From positions 434,001-498,000 of the forward strand of contig NZ_FNSU01000001.1 of assembly GCF_900105325.1 (NCBI RefSeq): a stretch of 64,000 nucleotides of DNA, in the 5' to 3' direction. The position numbers and the translations under genes are program-made. A model generated the notes under the pieces. The model was not told the origin of the DNA and ran no database searches. It saw only the letters and a program-made list of their open reading frames with translations. Within the stretch, counting starts at the first letter, position 1. Every line of letters begins with the position of its first letter. The stretch is from Pseudomonas marginalis (lineage in GTDB: Bacteria > Pseudomonadota > Gammaproteobacteria > Pseudomonadales > Pseudomonadaceae). Below, in pieces: positions 1-8,510 of this stretch.

Positions 1-788
1 TTCATCGCGCTGTCCAGGGAGGTATGCAGCAGCACGTAGAGATCCTGGAAGTCCGGGGTTTCACGCAGGGTGCGGGTCAGGGCATAACCGTCCATTTCGG
101 ACATCTCGATGTCCGACACCACCACATTGATCTGCGCGGCGGTGCCTTGCAGCTCCAGCAGCACATCGATGGCTTCCTTGGCGCTGCGCGCGGTGTGGCA
201 GGTCAGGCCGAGGTTGCGCAGGGTGTGTACCGACTGCTGCAGGGCGACCTGGCTGTCATCCACCACCAGGATCCGCGCATTGCCGAGCACTTCCGCCTCT
301 TCCATGGTCAGGTCGGTAGGCGCCGCTTCAATCGGTGCCGGGGCGATGCCGTGGATGACTTTTTCGATGTCCAGCACCTGCACCAGGCCGCCTTCCACTT
401 GGGTTACCCCGGTGATAAACGCGCGGTTGCCGCCGGAGCCGTAGGGTGGTGGACGAATATCGGTGGTCAGGCAGTGCACGATCTTGCTGACGGCCTGCAC
501 ATGCAGGCCCTGCTTGGAACGGCTCACGTCGGTGACGATCAGGCAGCCTCCGTTCGGGTCTTCCAGGGGCATTTCCCCCAGGGCGCGACTCAGGTCGATC
601 ACCGCCAACGAATTGCCACGCAGGGTGGCGATGCCTTTGACGTGGGGATGAGACTCCGGCAGCTTGGTCAGCGGCGGGCAAGGGATGATCTCGCTGACTT
701 TCAGCAGGTTGATGGCCATCAGCTTGCCGCTGCGCAAGGTAAAGAGCAGAAGCGAGAGTGAGTCTGCGCGGGCTTTGGTGGTGGACAT
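1..788 (-). CDS. cheV: CheV chemotaxis coupling protein (CheW domain plus receiver), 3' end cut by the window
   Basis: About 262 N-terminal residues are visible; the gene continues past the left edge. A CheW-like domain covers roughly residues 15-155 and a response-regulator receiver begins near residue 170. The receiver shows the acidic pair in ILVVDDS and the phosphoacceptor aspartate in VVVSDIEMSEMDG. CheV proteins couple chemoreceptors to the CheA kinase at the membrane, and phosphorylation of the receiver adjusts that coupling in adaptation. The ATG at 788 has an AGAAGG ribosome site five bases upstream. Domain order and motifs match the family well. Only the C-terminal part of the receiver is missing, because of the window edge and not a real truncation. 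Confidence 0.92.
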   Translation of the reverse strand, partial: MSTTKARADSLSLLLFTLRSGKLMAINLLKVSEIIPCPPLTKLPESHPHVKGIATLRGNSLAVIDLSRALGEMPLEDPNGGCLIVTDVSRSKQGLHVQAVSKIVHCLTTDIRPPPYGSGGNRAFITGVTQVEGGLVQVLDIEKVIHGIAPAPIEAAPTDLTMEEAEVLGNARILVVDDSQVALQQSVHTLRNLGLTCHTARSAKEAIDVLLELQGTAAQINVVVSDIEMSEMDGYALTRTLRETPDFQDLYVLLHTSLDSAM

Positions 789-857
789 AAAAACCTTCTG
801 TGGATCAGGGATGACGAACTTCTATTGAAGGTTATCGACTCGGGAGAGCCAGGCTTT

Positions 858-878
858 AACCCGATTTTTTGTCGGGTT
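858..878 (-). terminator. Short hairpin after the hydroxyacid dehydrogenase gene
   Basis: Seven-base arms AACCCGA (858-864) and TCGGGTT (872-878) flank a T-rich loop, ten bases past the stop of the 888-1862 gene. There is no T tract after the stem on the minus strand, so it is at best a weak terminator. Confidence 0.35.
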
Positions 879-887
879 GGGCCCGTG

Positions 888-1862
888 TCAGCCCTTCCAC
901 ACCTGCGGGTTCACCAGGTCCTGCGGGCGCTGGCCCAGCAGGGCGCTGCGCAGGTTGTCCAGCGCGCGGTTGGCCATGGCTTCGCGGGTTTCATGGGTCG
1001 CCGAACCGATATGCGGCAGGGTCACCGCGTTGCTCAGTTGGAACAGCGGCGACTCGGCCAACGGCTCCTGCTCATACACATCCAGCCCGGCACCGCGAAT
1101 GGTCTGGTTTTGCAGGGCCTGGATCAGCGCCGGTTCGTCGACCACCGGACCACGGGAGATATTGATCAGAATCGCGCTGGACTTCATCAGACCCAACTCG
1201 CGGGTGCTGATCAGGTGGCGGGTCTTGTCGCTCAACGGCACCACCAGGCAGACGAAATCCGCCTCGGCCAGCAACTGGTCCAGGCTGCGCAATTGCGCGC
1301 CCAGTTCCTGTTCCAGCTTGGTCTTGCGGCTGTTGCCGCTGTACAGGATCGGCATATTGAAGCCCAGGCGCCCACGCCGGGCCACGGCCGCGCCGATATT
1401 GCCCATGCCAACGATACCGAGGGTCTTGCCATGCACGTCACAGCCAAACAGCGGCGCGCCGACGCTGGCTTTCCATTGGCCGGCCTTGGTCCAGGCGTCC
1501 AGCTCGGCCACCCGGCGCGCGCTGCTCATCAGCAGGGCGAAGGCCAGGTCGGCAGTGCTTTCGGTCAGTACGTCGGGGGTGTTGGTGAGCATGATCCCGC
1601 GCTCGTTGAAGTACGGCACATCGTAGTTGTCGTAGCCCACCGACACGCTGGACACCACCTCCAGCTTGCCCGCGCCTTCGAGCTGCGCGCGGCCCAGCTT
1701 GCGACCCACGCCGATCAAACCGTGGGCGTGAGGCAGGGCTTCATTGAATTGAGCGTTGATGTCGCCCAGCTTGGGGTTGGGCGCGATCACGTCGAAATCC
1801 TGTTGCAGGCGTTCGATCATTTGCGGGGTGACACGGCTGAAGGCGAGGACGGTCTTTTTCAT
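888..1862 (-). CDS. ghrB: D-isomer 2-hydroxyacid dehydrogenase (glyoxylate/hydroxypyruvate or 2-ketogluconate reductase type)
   Basis: A 324-aa protein of the D-2-hydroxyacid dehydrogenase family, soluble and NAD(P)H dependent, reducing 2-keto acids to D-hydroxy acids. The nucleotide-binding motif GMGNIG lies near residue 150. The catalytic triad is visible as Arg in NISRGPVVDE, Glu in GLDVYEQEPL and His in LPHIGSAT. Length is normal for GhrB/TkrA. The start at 1862 (MKKTVLAF) is preferred because the upstream in-frame ATG at 1877 adds only MSPPA and has no better ribosome site. It stands between cheV and a LysR gene on the same strand without a clear functional link. Substrate choice between hydroxypyruvate, glyoxylate and 2-ketogluconate cannot be read from sequence alone. 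Confidence 0.85.
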   Translation of the reverse strand: MKKTVLAFSRVTPQMIERLQQDFDVIAPNPKLGDINAQFNEALPHAHGLIGVGRKLGRAQLEGAGKLEVVSSVSVGYDNYDVPYFNERGIMLTNTPDVLTESTADLAFALLMSSARRVAELDAWTKAGQWKASVGAPLFGCDVHGKTLGIVGMGNIGAAVARRGRLGFNMPILYSGNSRKTKLEQELGAQLRSLDQLLAEADFVCLVVPLSDKTRHLISTRELGLMKSSAILINISRGPVVDEPALIQALQNQTIRGAGLDVYEQEPLAESPLFQLSNAVTLPHIGSATHETREAMANRALDNLRSALLGQRPQDLVNPQVWKG

Positions 1863-1974
1863 TGCAGGCGGGCTCATCGACTACGGAAGAATGCCAAGCA
1901 CGCTAACATTCCTGCCGGCAATTGTCAGGACACCGCCCCTCCCACATTTAAAGACGTGTATCGCCTGGTAGAAA

Positions 1975-2943
1975 TCAGTTCGCCAGCCGTGCACCGCTGA
2001 GGCTGCCGCTCAACTCATACGCCACCAGCTCCGCCTGGTGCGCCGCCAGGATCTCCGGCAACGAACCGCGCAGGTATTCCACCCAGGTCTTGATCTTCGC
2101 ATCCAGGTACTGGCGAGACGGGTAGATTGCGTACAGGTTCAGCTCCTGGGAGCGATAGGTGGGCATGACTCGCACCAATGTGCCGTTGCGCAGGCCTTCG
2201 ATGGCCGCATACACCGGCAGCAGGCCGACGCCCATGCCGCTGGTGATCGCGGTTTTCATCGCGTCGGCGGAGTTGACCAGGAACGGCGACGTATTGATCG
2301 CCACGCTTTCCTGGCCTTCAGGGCCGTTGAAGGTCCACTTGTCCAACTGGATCACCGGGCTGACCAGGCGCAGGCAGGCGTGGTTGAGCAAGTCCTGGGG
2401 GCGCTGCGCACAGCCTTTGGCCTTGACGTAGTCCGGCGAGGCGCAGGCGATGCTGTAGGTGATGCCCAGGCGCTGGGAGACGAAGCCCGAGTCCGGCAGC
2501 TCGCTGGCCAGCACGATGGACACGTCGTAGCCCTCGTCCAGCAAGTCCGGCACGCGGTTGGCCAGGGTCAGGTCGAAGGTCACGTCCGGGTGGGTGCGGC
2601 GGTAGCGGGCGATCGCGTCGATGACGAAGTGCTGGCCGATACCGGTCATGGTGTGCACTTTCAGCTGTCCGGCGGGGCGGGCGTGGGCGTCGCTGGCCTC
2701 GGCCTCGGCTTCTTCGACGTAGGCCAGGATCTGCTCGCAGCGCAGCAGGTAGCGTTTACCTGCCTCGGTGAGGGCAATGCGGCGGGTGGTGCGGTTGAGC
2801 AAGCGGGTTTGCAGGTGGGCCTCAAGATTGGAGACCGCGCGCGAGACGTTGGCGGTGGTGGTGTCCAGTTGCGCGGCGGCGGCGGTGAAGCTGCCCGCTT
2901 CGGCCACGCAACTGAAGGCGCGCATGTTTTGCAAAGTGTCCAT
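1975..2943 (-). CDS. LysR-family transcriptional regulator, divergent from the efflux operon
   Basis: A 322-aa LysR-type regulator. The N-terminal winged helix-turn-helix is at residues 1-60 (MRAFSCVAEAGSFTAAAAQL, then NVSRAVSNLEAHL), followed by a substrate-binding effector domain from about residue 90. It is transcribed away from the outer-membrane lipoprotein/FUSC/HlyD operon that begins at 3127. In related AaeXAB-type systems the divergent LysR protein (AaeR) controls the pump in response to aromatic acids. That this gene regulates its divergent neighbour is inference from position; the ligand is unknown. No strong ribosome site precedes the ATG at 2943. Confidence 0.88.
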   Translation of the reverse strand: MDTLQNMRAFSCVAEAGSFTAAAAQLDTTTANVSRAVSNLEAHLQTRLLNRTTRRIALTEAGKRYLLRCEQILAYVEEAEAEASDAHARPAGQLKVHTMTGIGQHFVIDAIARYRRTHPDVTFDLTLANRVPDLLDEGYDVSIVLASELPDSGFVSQRLGITYSIACASPDYVKAKGCAQRPQDLLNHACLRLVSPVIQLDKWTFNGPEGQESVAINTSPFLVNSADAMKTAITSGMGVGLLPVYAAIEGLRNGTLVRVMPTYRSQELNLYAIYPSRQYLDAKIKTWVEYLRGSLPEILAAHQAELVAYELSGSLSGARLAN

Positions 2944-3126
2944 GGAGAGTTCTCAGGGGAGATGCCAAATTGTGACAGAAAGTTACGCCGTCCAGTGATC
3001 CCTACCAACGGATTATCGCTTGAACGGTAACAAAGATTCACAGGAATGCCAGCTTATCGTCCTCCATGCCGCCGCCTAGAATTGCGCCACCTCCCCCCGC
3101 AACACCACCTCAGGAATTCGTTCGCC
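2944..3126. promoter_or_regulatory. Divergent promoter region between the LysR gene and the efflux operon
   Basis: 183 bases separate the LysR start and the chosen start of the outer-membrane lipoprotein. Both promoters and any LysR operator must lie here. I could not identify a convincing -35/-10 pair or a clean T-N11-A operator. Confidence 0.5.
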
Positions 3127-4662
3127 GTGCCGCGTCGCATCAGCAGAGAGCTGAAGACTCTCATTAACCGAGCGCTGAAGGCTCTCAGTGTTTGCGCTTT
3201 ATCGTTAGCAATCAGCGGCTGCATCGGAACCGGAGGAATCGCCCCCAAAGGCCAGGCCCTCAATGCCACTACCCTGGCCACCGACGAAGCGATCCGCAGC
3301 GCCGCCCAGGATGCCCATTGGCCCATCGCACAATGGTGGCAGGCCTACGGCGACCCCCAGCTCAACCGCTGGGTCGAACTCGCCACCCAAAACAGCCCGA
3401 GCATGGCGATGGCCGCCGCGCGGGTGCGGGAAGCGCGGGCCATGGCCGGGGTTGCCGAGTCGGCCGAGTCGCTGCAGATCAACGCTGATACCACCCTCAA
3501 ACGCCACAATTGGCCGAAGGATCAGTTCTACGGCCCGGGGGAATTGAGCGGCGCCAACACCTGGGACAACAATGCGTCCCTGGGGTTGAGCTACGCCCTC
3601 GACCTGTGGGGCCGCGAAAGCAACGCCACCGAGCGTGCCGTCGACCTGGCCCACATGAGCGCGGCCGAAGCCCGCCAGGCCCAGCTTGAACTGCAGAACA
3701 ACGTGGTGCGCGCCTATATCCAGCTGTCGTTGCATTACGCCAACCGCGATATCGTCGCGGCGACCCTGGCCCAGCAACAGCAGATCCTCGACCTGGCCAA
3801 CAAACGCCTGGACGCCGGGATCGGCACCCATTTCGACGTGAGCCAGGCCGAAACGCCGCTGCCGGAAACCCATCGCCAGTTGGATGCCCTGGACGAGGAA
3901 ATCGCCCTGAGCCGTAACCAGCTGGCGGCGCTTGCCGGTAAAGGCCCGGGGGAGGGGGCCACGTTGCAGCGTCCGACGCTGTCCCTTGCCGCACCACTGA
4001 AACTGCCCTCGAGCCTGCCCGCGCAATTGCTCGGCCAGCGCCCGGATGTGGTTGCCAGCCGTTGGCAGGTCGCGGCGCAAGCCCGTGGCATCGATGTCGC
4101 CCACGCCGGTTTCTACCCCAACGTCGACCTGGTCGGCAGCCTCGGCTACATGGCCACCGGCGGCGGCATGCTGGCGTTTCTCGCCGGCAAGAAATTCAAC
4201 TACGGCGTCGGCCCGGCGATCAGTTTGCCGATCTTCGACGGCGGCCGCCTGCGTGCCGAGCTGGGGGAAGCCAGCGCCGGCTATGACATCGCCGTGGCGC
4301 GCTACAACCAGACCCTGGTCAATGCGCTCAAGGGCATCAGCGACCAGTTGATTCGCCGTGAATCCATGGACAAACAAGCAGCATTTGCGGCGCAGTCGGT
4401 GGCCTCGGCGCAGAAGACCTACGACATCGCGATGATCGCCTACCAGCGCGGCCTGACCGATTACCTCAATGTACTCAATGCCCAGACCCTGCTGTTTCGC
4501 CAACAACAGGTCGAGCAGCAGGTCCAGGCCGCGCGGCTTGGCGCCCATGCCGAACTGGTGACCGCACTGGGTGGCGGTCTCGACGCCGGCAAAGACCTAC
4601 CGCAGGACGCCAAGACCCTCCCGAGCAAGACCCCGGCGGCGCTTGCCATGTTTGATCACTGA
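3127..4662 (+). CDS. NodT/OprM-family outer-membrane efflux lipoprotein
   Basis: A TolC-like outer-membrane channel of the NodT family. The signal sequence LKALSVCALSLAISGC ends in a lipobox cysteine, so the mature protein is lipid anchored. Two outer-membrane efflux repeats follow, with typical segments such as WWQAYGDPQLNRWVELA and DIAMIAYQRGLTDYLNVLNAQ. The longest frame starts at ATG 3046, but that adds about 27 residues unlike a signal peptide. GTG 3127, preceded by AGGAA at ten bases, gives 511 aa, normal for the family. It is first in a four-gene operon with a FUSC pump, a DUF1656 protein and an HlyD adaptor, and should provide the outer-membrane exit. The start is uncertain; the function class is not. 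Confidence 0.88.
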   Translation: MPRRISRELKTLINRALKALSVCALSLAISGCIGTGGIAPKGQALNATTLATDEAIRSAAQDAHWPIAQWWQAYGDPQLNRWVELATQNSPSMAMAAARVREARAMAGVAESAESLQINADTTLKRHNWPKDQFYGPGELSGANTWDNNASLGLSYALDLWGRESNATERAVDLAHMSAAEARQAQLELQNNVVRAYIQLSLHYANRDIVAATLAQQQQILDLANKRLDAGIGTHFDVSQAETPLPETHRQLDALDEEIALSRNQLAALAGKGPGEGATLQRPTLSLAAPLKLPSSLPAQLLGQRPDVVASRWQVAAQARGIDVAHAGFYPNVDLVGSLGYMATGGGMLAFLAGKKFNYGVGPAISLPIFDGGRLRAELGEASAGYDIAVARYNQTLVNALKGISDQLIRRESMDKQAAFAAQSVASAQKTYDIAMIAYQRGLTDYLNVLNAQTLLFRQQQVEQQVQAARLGAHAELVTALGGGLDAGKDLPQDAKTLPSKTPAALAMFDH

Positions 4663-4688
4663 ATAGTTTGGTCACTGAGTAGGATTTA

Positions 4689-6866
4689 ATGACTCCGATG
4701 CCTGCACCGCTGCGCTGGCTGCATTCCCTTGAGTGGCGCCGTGGTTTTTTCGACTGGGCACGCAGCGACGGCGTGACCTGGGTGTACATCTTCAAGGTGC
4801 TGATCGCCGCGTTCCTCACGCTGTGGCTGGCCATGCGCCTGGAGCTGCCGCAACCACGCACCGCGATGATCACCGTGTTTATCGTGATGCAACCGCAGAG
4901 CGGCCAGGTGTTCGCCAAGAGCTTCTATCGCTTCCTCGGCACCCTGGCGGGGTCGGCGGTGATGGTGGTGTTGATCGCGTTGTTTGCGCAGAACACCGAG
5001 TTGTTCCTGGGGGCGCTGGCGATCTGGGTCGGCATTTGCACCGCTGGCGCGACACGCAACCGTAACTTTCGCGCCTACGGCTTCGTGCTGGCCGGTTACA
5101 CGGCAGCGATGGTCGGCCTGCCGGCCCTGGCCCATCCGGACGGCGCCTTTATGGCGGCGGTGTGGCGGGTGTTGGAAATCTCCCTGGGGATCCTGTGTTC
5201 CACCCTGGTCAGCGCGGCGATCCTGCCGCAGACCTCCAGTGCAGCGATGCGCAACGCGCTCTATCAGCGCTTTGGCGTGTTCGCGCTGTTCGTCACCGAC
5301 GGCCTGCGCGGGCGCAGCCAACGTGAAGGGTTCGAGGCCAGCAACGTGCGCTTTATCGCCGAGGCCGTGGGCCTGGAAGGGCTGCGCAGCCTCACGGTGT
5401 TCGAAGACCCGCATATGCGCCGGCGCAACGGTCGGCTCAGTCGCCTCAACAGCGAGTTCATGAGCATCACCACGCGCTTCAATGCCTTGCACCAGTTGCT
5501 CGAACGCCTGCGCAGGGATTCCGCGGATCATGTGGTGGCGGCGATCAAACCGGGCCTGCAGGACCTCGCCGAAGTCCTCGACGGCTTCTCCGGCCGTGCC
5601 CTCACCAGCCCCGATGCCGCGCGCCTGGTCAACCAGCTCAGTGCCTACAAGGACAGCCTGCCTGCCAAAGTCCGCAGCCTGCGTGCGACCTTCCAGGAGG
5701 GCAACCCGAGTGAGGCCGAACAGCTGGATTTTCACACCGCTTATGAACTGCTCTACCGCTTCGTCGATGACCTGCACAACTACGCGCAAACCCATGCCTC
5801 CCTGGCCGATCACAGCCATGCACGGGAGCAATGGGACGAAACCTTCAGCCCGAAAACCAACTGGCTGGCCTGCGCCGCCTCGGGGATTCGCGCGTCGTTC
5901 ATCCTGATTGTGCTGGGCAGTTACTGGGTGGCCACGGCCTGGCCCAGCGGTGCCACCATGACCTTGATCGCCGCTGCCACCGTCGGCCTGTCCGCCGCCA
6001 CGCCCAACCCCAAGCGCATGGCGTTCCAGATGGCCTGCGGCACCTTGATCGGCGCGTTGGTGGGCTTTGTGGAAATGTTCTTCGTGTTCCCGTGGATCGA
6101 CGGCTTCCCGCTGCTGTGCGTGATGCTCGCCCCGGTGATCATCCTCGGCGCGTTCCTCGCCTCACGCCCGCAATATGCCGGTGTGGGCGTAGGCCTGCTG
6201 ATTTTCTTCAGCACCGGTTCGGTGCCGGACAACCTCACGGTCTACAACCCCTACACCTTTATCAACGACTACATCGCCATGATCATTGGCATGCTGGTAT
6301 GCGCGGCGGCGGGGGCGATCATCCTGCCGCCCAACAGCCGCTGGCTGTGGCGGCGCCTGGAGCAGGACCTGCGCGAACAGGTGGTGTATGCCATCAGCGG
6401 CAAGCTCAAGGGGTTGGCGTCGAGTTTCGAAAGCCGCACCCGAGACCTCCTGCACCAGGCCTACGGCCTCGCTGTCGGCCAGCCGCAAGTGCAACGCGAC
6501 CTGCTGCGCTGGATGTTCGTGGTGCTGGAAGTCGGCCACGCGATCATCGAGTTGCGCAAGGAACAGGCGATCCTGCCGGTACACCCGGCCTATGCCGAAT
6601 CCCAGCCGTGGCGCCAGGCGATCCGGGTCATGGGGCGTTCGTTGGTGCGCCTGTTCCTGCAACCCAGCGCCAGCAACCTGGAGCGTGGCCTGATCGCCGT
6701 CGACCACGCGATCAGCCGCGTGCAGGCCACCGACGAACCCTTCGCCCCGCACTTCGATACCTCGGCCCTGCGCCGGGTGAAAAGCTACCTGCACTTTATC
6801 CGCACCTCGTTGCTGGACCCGCAATCACCGCTGGCGGCCCTCAAAGGAACCCCGAATGCCTCGTGA
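4689..6866 (+). CDS. FUSC-family (AaeB-like) inner-membrane efflux pump
   Basis: A 725-aa protein of the fusaric-acid-resistance/aromatic-acid exporter family. Two blocks of hydrophobic helices (about residues 25-180 and 385-545) each precede a long soluble domain, the usual duplicated FUSC layout. Motifs include LELPQPRTAMITVFIVMQPQSGQVFAKSF split across the first block. AGGA lies just upstream of the ATG. It overlaps the following small gene by 11 bases, indicating translational coupling. With the HlyD adaptor and outer-membrane lipoprotein it probably exports aromatic carboxylic acids or similar toxic weak acids from the cytoplasm. The actual substrate is not shown by sequence. Confidence 0.9.
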   Translation: MTPMPAPLRWLHSLEWRRGFFDWARSDGVTWVYIFKVLIAAFLTLWLAMRLELPQPRTAMITVFIVMQPQSGQVFAKSFYRFLGTLAGSAVMVVLIALFAQNTELFLGALAIWVGICTAGATRNRNFRAYGFVLAGYTAAMVGLPALAHPDGAFMAAVWRVLEISLGILCSTLVSAAILPQTSSAAMRNALYQRFGVFALFVTDGLRGRSQREGFEASNVRFIAEAVGLEGLRSLTVFEDPHMRRRNGRLSRLNSEFMSITTRFNALHQLLERLRRDSADHVVAAIKPGLQDLAEVLDGFSGRALTSPDAARLVNQLSAYKDSLPAKVRSLRATFQEGNPSEAEQLDFHTAYELLYRFVDDLHNYAQTHASLADHSHAREQWDETFSPKTNWLACAASGIRASFILIVLGSYWVATAWPSGATMTLIAAATVGLSAATPNPKRMAFQMACGTLIGALVGFVEMFFVFPWIDGFPLLCVMLAPVIILGAFLASRPQYAGVGVGLLIFFSTGSVPDNLTVYNPYTFINDYIAMIIGMLVCAAAGAIILPPNSRWLWRRLEQDLREQVVYAISGKLKGLASSFESRTRDLLHQAYGLAVGQPQVQRDLLRWMFVVLEVGHAIIELRKEQAILPVHPAYAESQPWRQAIRVMGRSLVRLFLQPSASNLERGLIAVDHAISRVQATDEPFAPHFDTSALRRVKSYLHFIRTSLLDPQSPLAALKGTPNAS

Positions 6867-7056
6867 AATCGCATTCCACGGCATCTATATGCCGACCATG
6901 ACCCTGATGTTCCTGATCGCGGCCGCGTTGGCCTGGGCCCTGGACCGCTTCCTGGCCGGCTTCGACCTGTACCGGTTTTTCTGGCACCCGGCGTTGCTGC
7001 GCCTGAGCCTGTTCGTTTGCCTGTTCGGCGCCCTGGCGCTGACCGTCTACCGTTGA
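6856..7056 (+). CDS. DUF1656 (AaeX-like) small membrane protein
   Basis: A 66-aa protein with two hydrophobic segments (about residues 9-27 and 43-63) and the family start pattern EIAFHGIYMPTM. DUF1656 proteins such as E. coli AaeX are almost always encoded between FUSC pumps and their HlyD adaptors, as here. It overlaps the FUSC gene by 11 bases and ends ten bases before the adaptor gene. Its precise role is unknown; a small inner-membrane accessory subunit is the likely one. Confidence 0.88.
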   Translation: MPREIAFHGIYMPTMTLMFLIAAALAWALDRFLAGFDLYRFFWHPALLRLSLFVCLFGALALTVYR

Positions 7057-7066
7057 GAATGCCCCG

Positions 7067-7927
7067 ATGAAAAAGTTTTTCAGCCTGCTCGCGACCTTGC
7101 TGGTACTGGCTTTGGCGATCTGGATTGGCCGCACGTTGTGGGTGCACTACATGGAAACGCCGTGGACCCGCGACGGCCGCGTGCGTGCCGACATCATCAA
7201 CGTCGCCGCCGACGTCACCGGCGAAGTGGTCGACGTGCCGGTGCGCGATAACCAGTTGGTGAAAAAGGGCGACCTGTTGATGCAGATCGACCCCGAGCAC
7301 TACCGCATCGCGGTCAAGCAGGCGCAGTCCCTGGTCGCCTCGCGCAAGGCCACCTGGGAAATGCGCAAGGTCAACGCCCACCGCCGCGCCGACCTCGACG
7401 CCCTGGTGATCTCCAGGGAAAACCGCGACGACGCCAGCAACATCGCCGACTCGGCCCTGGCCGATTACCAGCACGCACTGGCACAACTCGAGGCGGCCGA
7501 ACTCAACTTGAAACGCACCCAGGTCGTGGCAGCGGTGGACGGCTACGTCACCAACCTCAACGTGCATCGCGGCGACTATGCGCGCATCGGCGAAGCCAAG
7601 ATGGCCGTGGTGGATATGAACTCGTTCTGGGTCTATGGCTTCTTCGAAGAAACCAAGCTGCCCCATGTGAACGTCGGCGACAAAGCTGACATGCAGTTGA
7701 TGAGCGGCGAGACGTTGAAGGGGCACGTAGAGAGCATCTCCCGCGGCATCTACGACCGCGACAACCCGGAGAGTCGCGAGCTGATCGCCGATGTGAACCC
7801 GACCTTCAACTGGGTGCGCCTGGCCCAGCGGGTGCCGGTGCGGATTCATATTGATGAAGTGCCGGAGGGGGTGTTGTTGGCGGCGGGGATTACGTGCACG
7901 GTGATTGTCAACCAAACGCCGAACTGA
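7067..7927 (+). CDS. HlyD-family periplasmic adaptor of the FUSC efflux system
   Basis: A 286-aa membrane fusion protein. An N-terminal anchor helix (about residues 5-23) is followed by a split biotinyl-lipoyl domain (ADVTGEVVDVPVRDNQLVKKGDLLMQID and the later AAVDGYVTNLNVHRGDY segment), a short coiled coil and a C-terminal beta barrel. It bridges the FUSC pump to the outer-membrane lipoprotein across the periplasm. Length and layout match AaeA-type adaptors. It is the last gene of the operon; a REPIN follows its stop immediately and may protect or end the transcript. Confidence 0.92.
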   Translation: MKKFFSLLATLLVLALAIWIGRTLWVHYMETPWTRDGRVRADIINVAADVTGEVVDVPVRDNQLVKKGDLLMQIDPEHYRIAVKQAQSLVASRKATWEMRKVNAHRRADLDALVISRENRDDASNIADSALADYQHALAQLEAAELNLKRTQVVAAVDGYVTNLNVHRGDYARIGEAKMAVVDMNSFWVYGFFEETKLPHVNVGDKADMQLMSGETLKGHVESISRGIYDRDNPESRELIADVNPTFNWVRLAQRVPVRIHIDEVPEGVLLAAGITCTVIVNQTPN

Positions 7928-8021
7928 AATGTGGGAGGGGGCTTGCTCCCGATCACGGTGAGTCAGTCAACGTATCAAGTGACTGATACTCCGCTATCGG
8001 GAGCAAGCCCCCTCCCACATT
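7928..8021. repeat. REPIN of the GTGGGAGGGGGCTTGC family
   Basis: Two perfect 26-base inverted arms (7928-7953 and 7996-8021), each containing GTGGGAGGGGGCTTGC, flank a 42-base spacer. Near-identical elements lie at 28680-28772 and 33845-33939. These are extragenic palindromes typical of the P. fluorescens group, mobilised in trans by REP-associated tyrosine transposases; no such transposase is encoded in this window. Confidence 0.9.
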
Positions 8022-8054
8022 CGATTTTTGTTGATAGGCCGATTGGGCACCGCT

Positions 8055-8510
8055 TCAGGTTTGTGCGTTGGCTCTGATTTTTCGTCGACGTTTTACCCGC
8101 AGCATGCTGACGAAGCGGCGGTGGTTTCTTGTATTAAGAATCAGCAGGCAGAACAGCGATTGAAATAGTGGGAATAGTGCAAACAACGTAACTGGGTTGT
8201 TCCCCAGGTAGCCTGCCGACAGCAAGGCGTTCAAGGCCGCGACGCCTGCAAGCAGTGGCGGCCCAGAGCGAAACCCCAGCGCCACCAAGGTCAGGCCAAT
8301 GCACATGGCCAGTAGCAGTGCCATGCTCGCCACGACCGCATATTCGCCAGGGAGATAATTTATTCGTGCGTAATACGACAGGCTATGTGACAGGCTGCCT
8401 GAAATACTGACTAGGTTCATTGAGATCCCCATACCCACGATAAATGCAAACCGTCGGGTGTATCGAGTTAACGTTCGGGGATCTTGCAGGGTATTGATGT
8501 CATTGTTCAT
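8055..8510 (-). CDS. Small polytopic membrane protein of unknown family (candidate immunity partner)
   Basis: A 151-aa protein beginning MNNDINTLQDPRTL. About four hydrophobic segments follow a charged N-terminus (for example FAFIVGMGISMNLVSISG, VVASMALLLAMCIGLTLVAL, LLAGVAALNALLSAGYLG and a final segment around LFPLFQSLFCLLIL). It ends in a strongly basic tail (NHRRFVSMLRVKRRRK). ATG 8510 is chosen because it overlaps the upstream stop by 11 bases, implying coupled translation. A longer frame to 8642 would sit wholly inside the upstream gene. I do not recognise the family. Coupling to a soluble-plus-hydrophobic partner suggests a toxin/immunity or membrane complex, but this is inference. Confidence 0.65.
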   Translation of the reverse strand: MNNDINTLQDPRTLTRYTRRFAFIVGMGISMNLVSISGSLSHSLSYYARINYLPGEYAVVASMALLLAMCIGLTLVALGFRSGPPLLAGVAALNALLSAGYLGNNPVTLFALFPLFQSLFCLLILNTRNHRRFVSMLRVKRRRKIRANAQT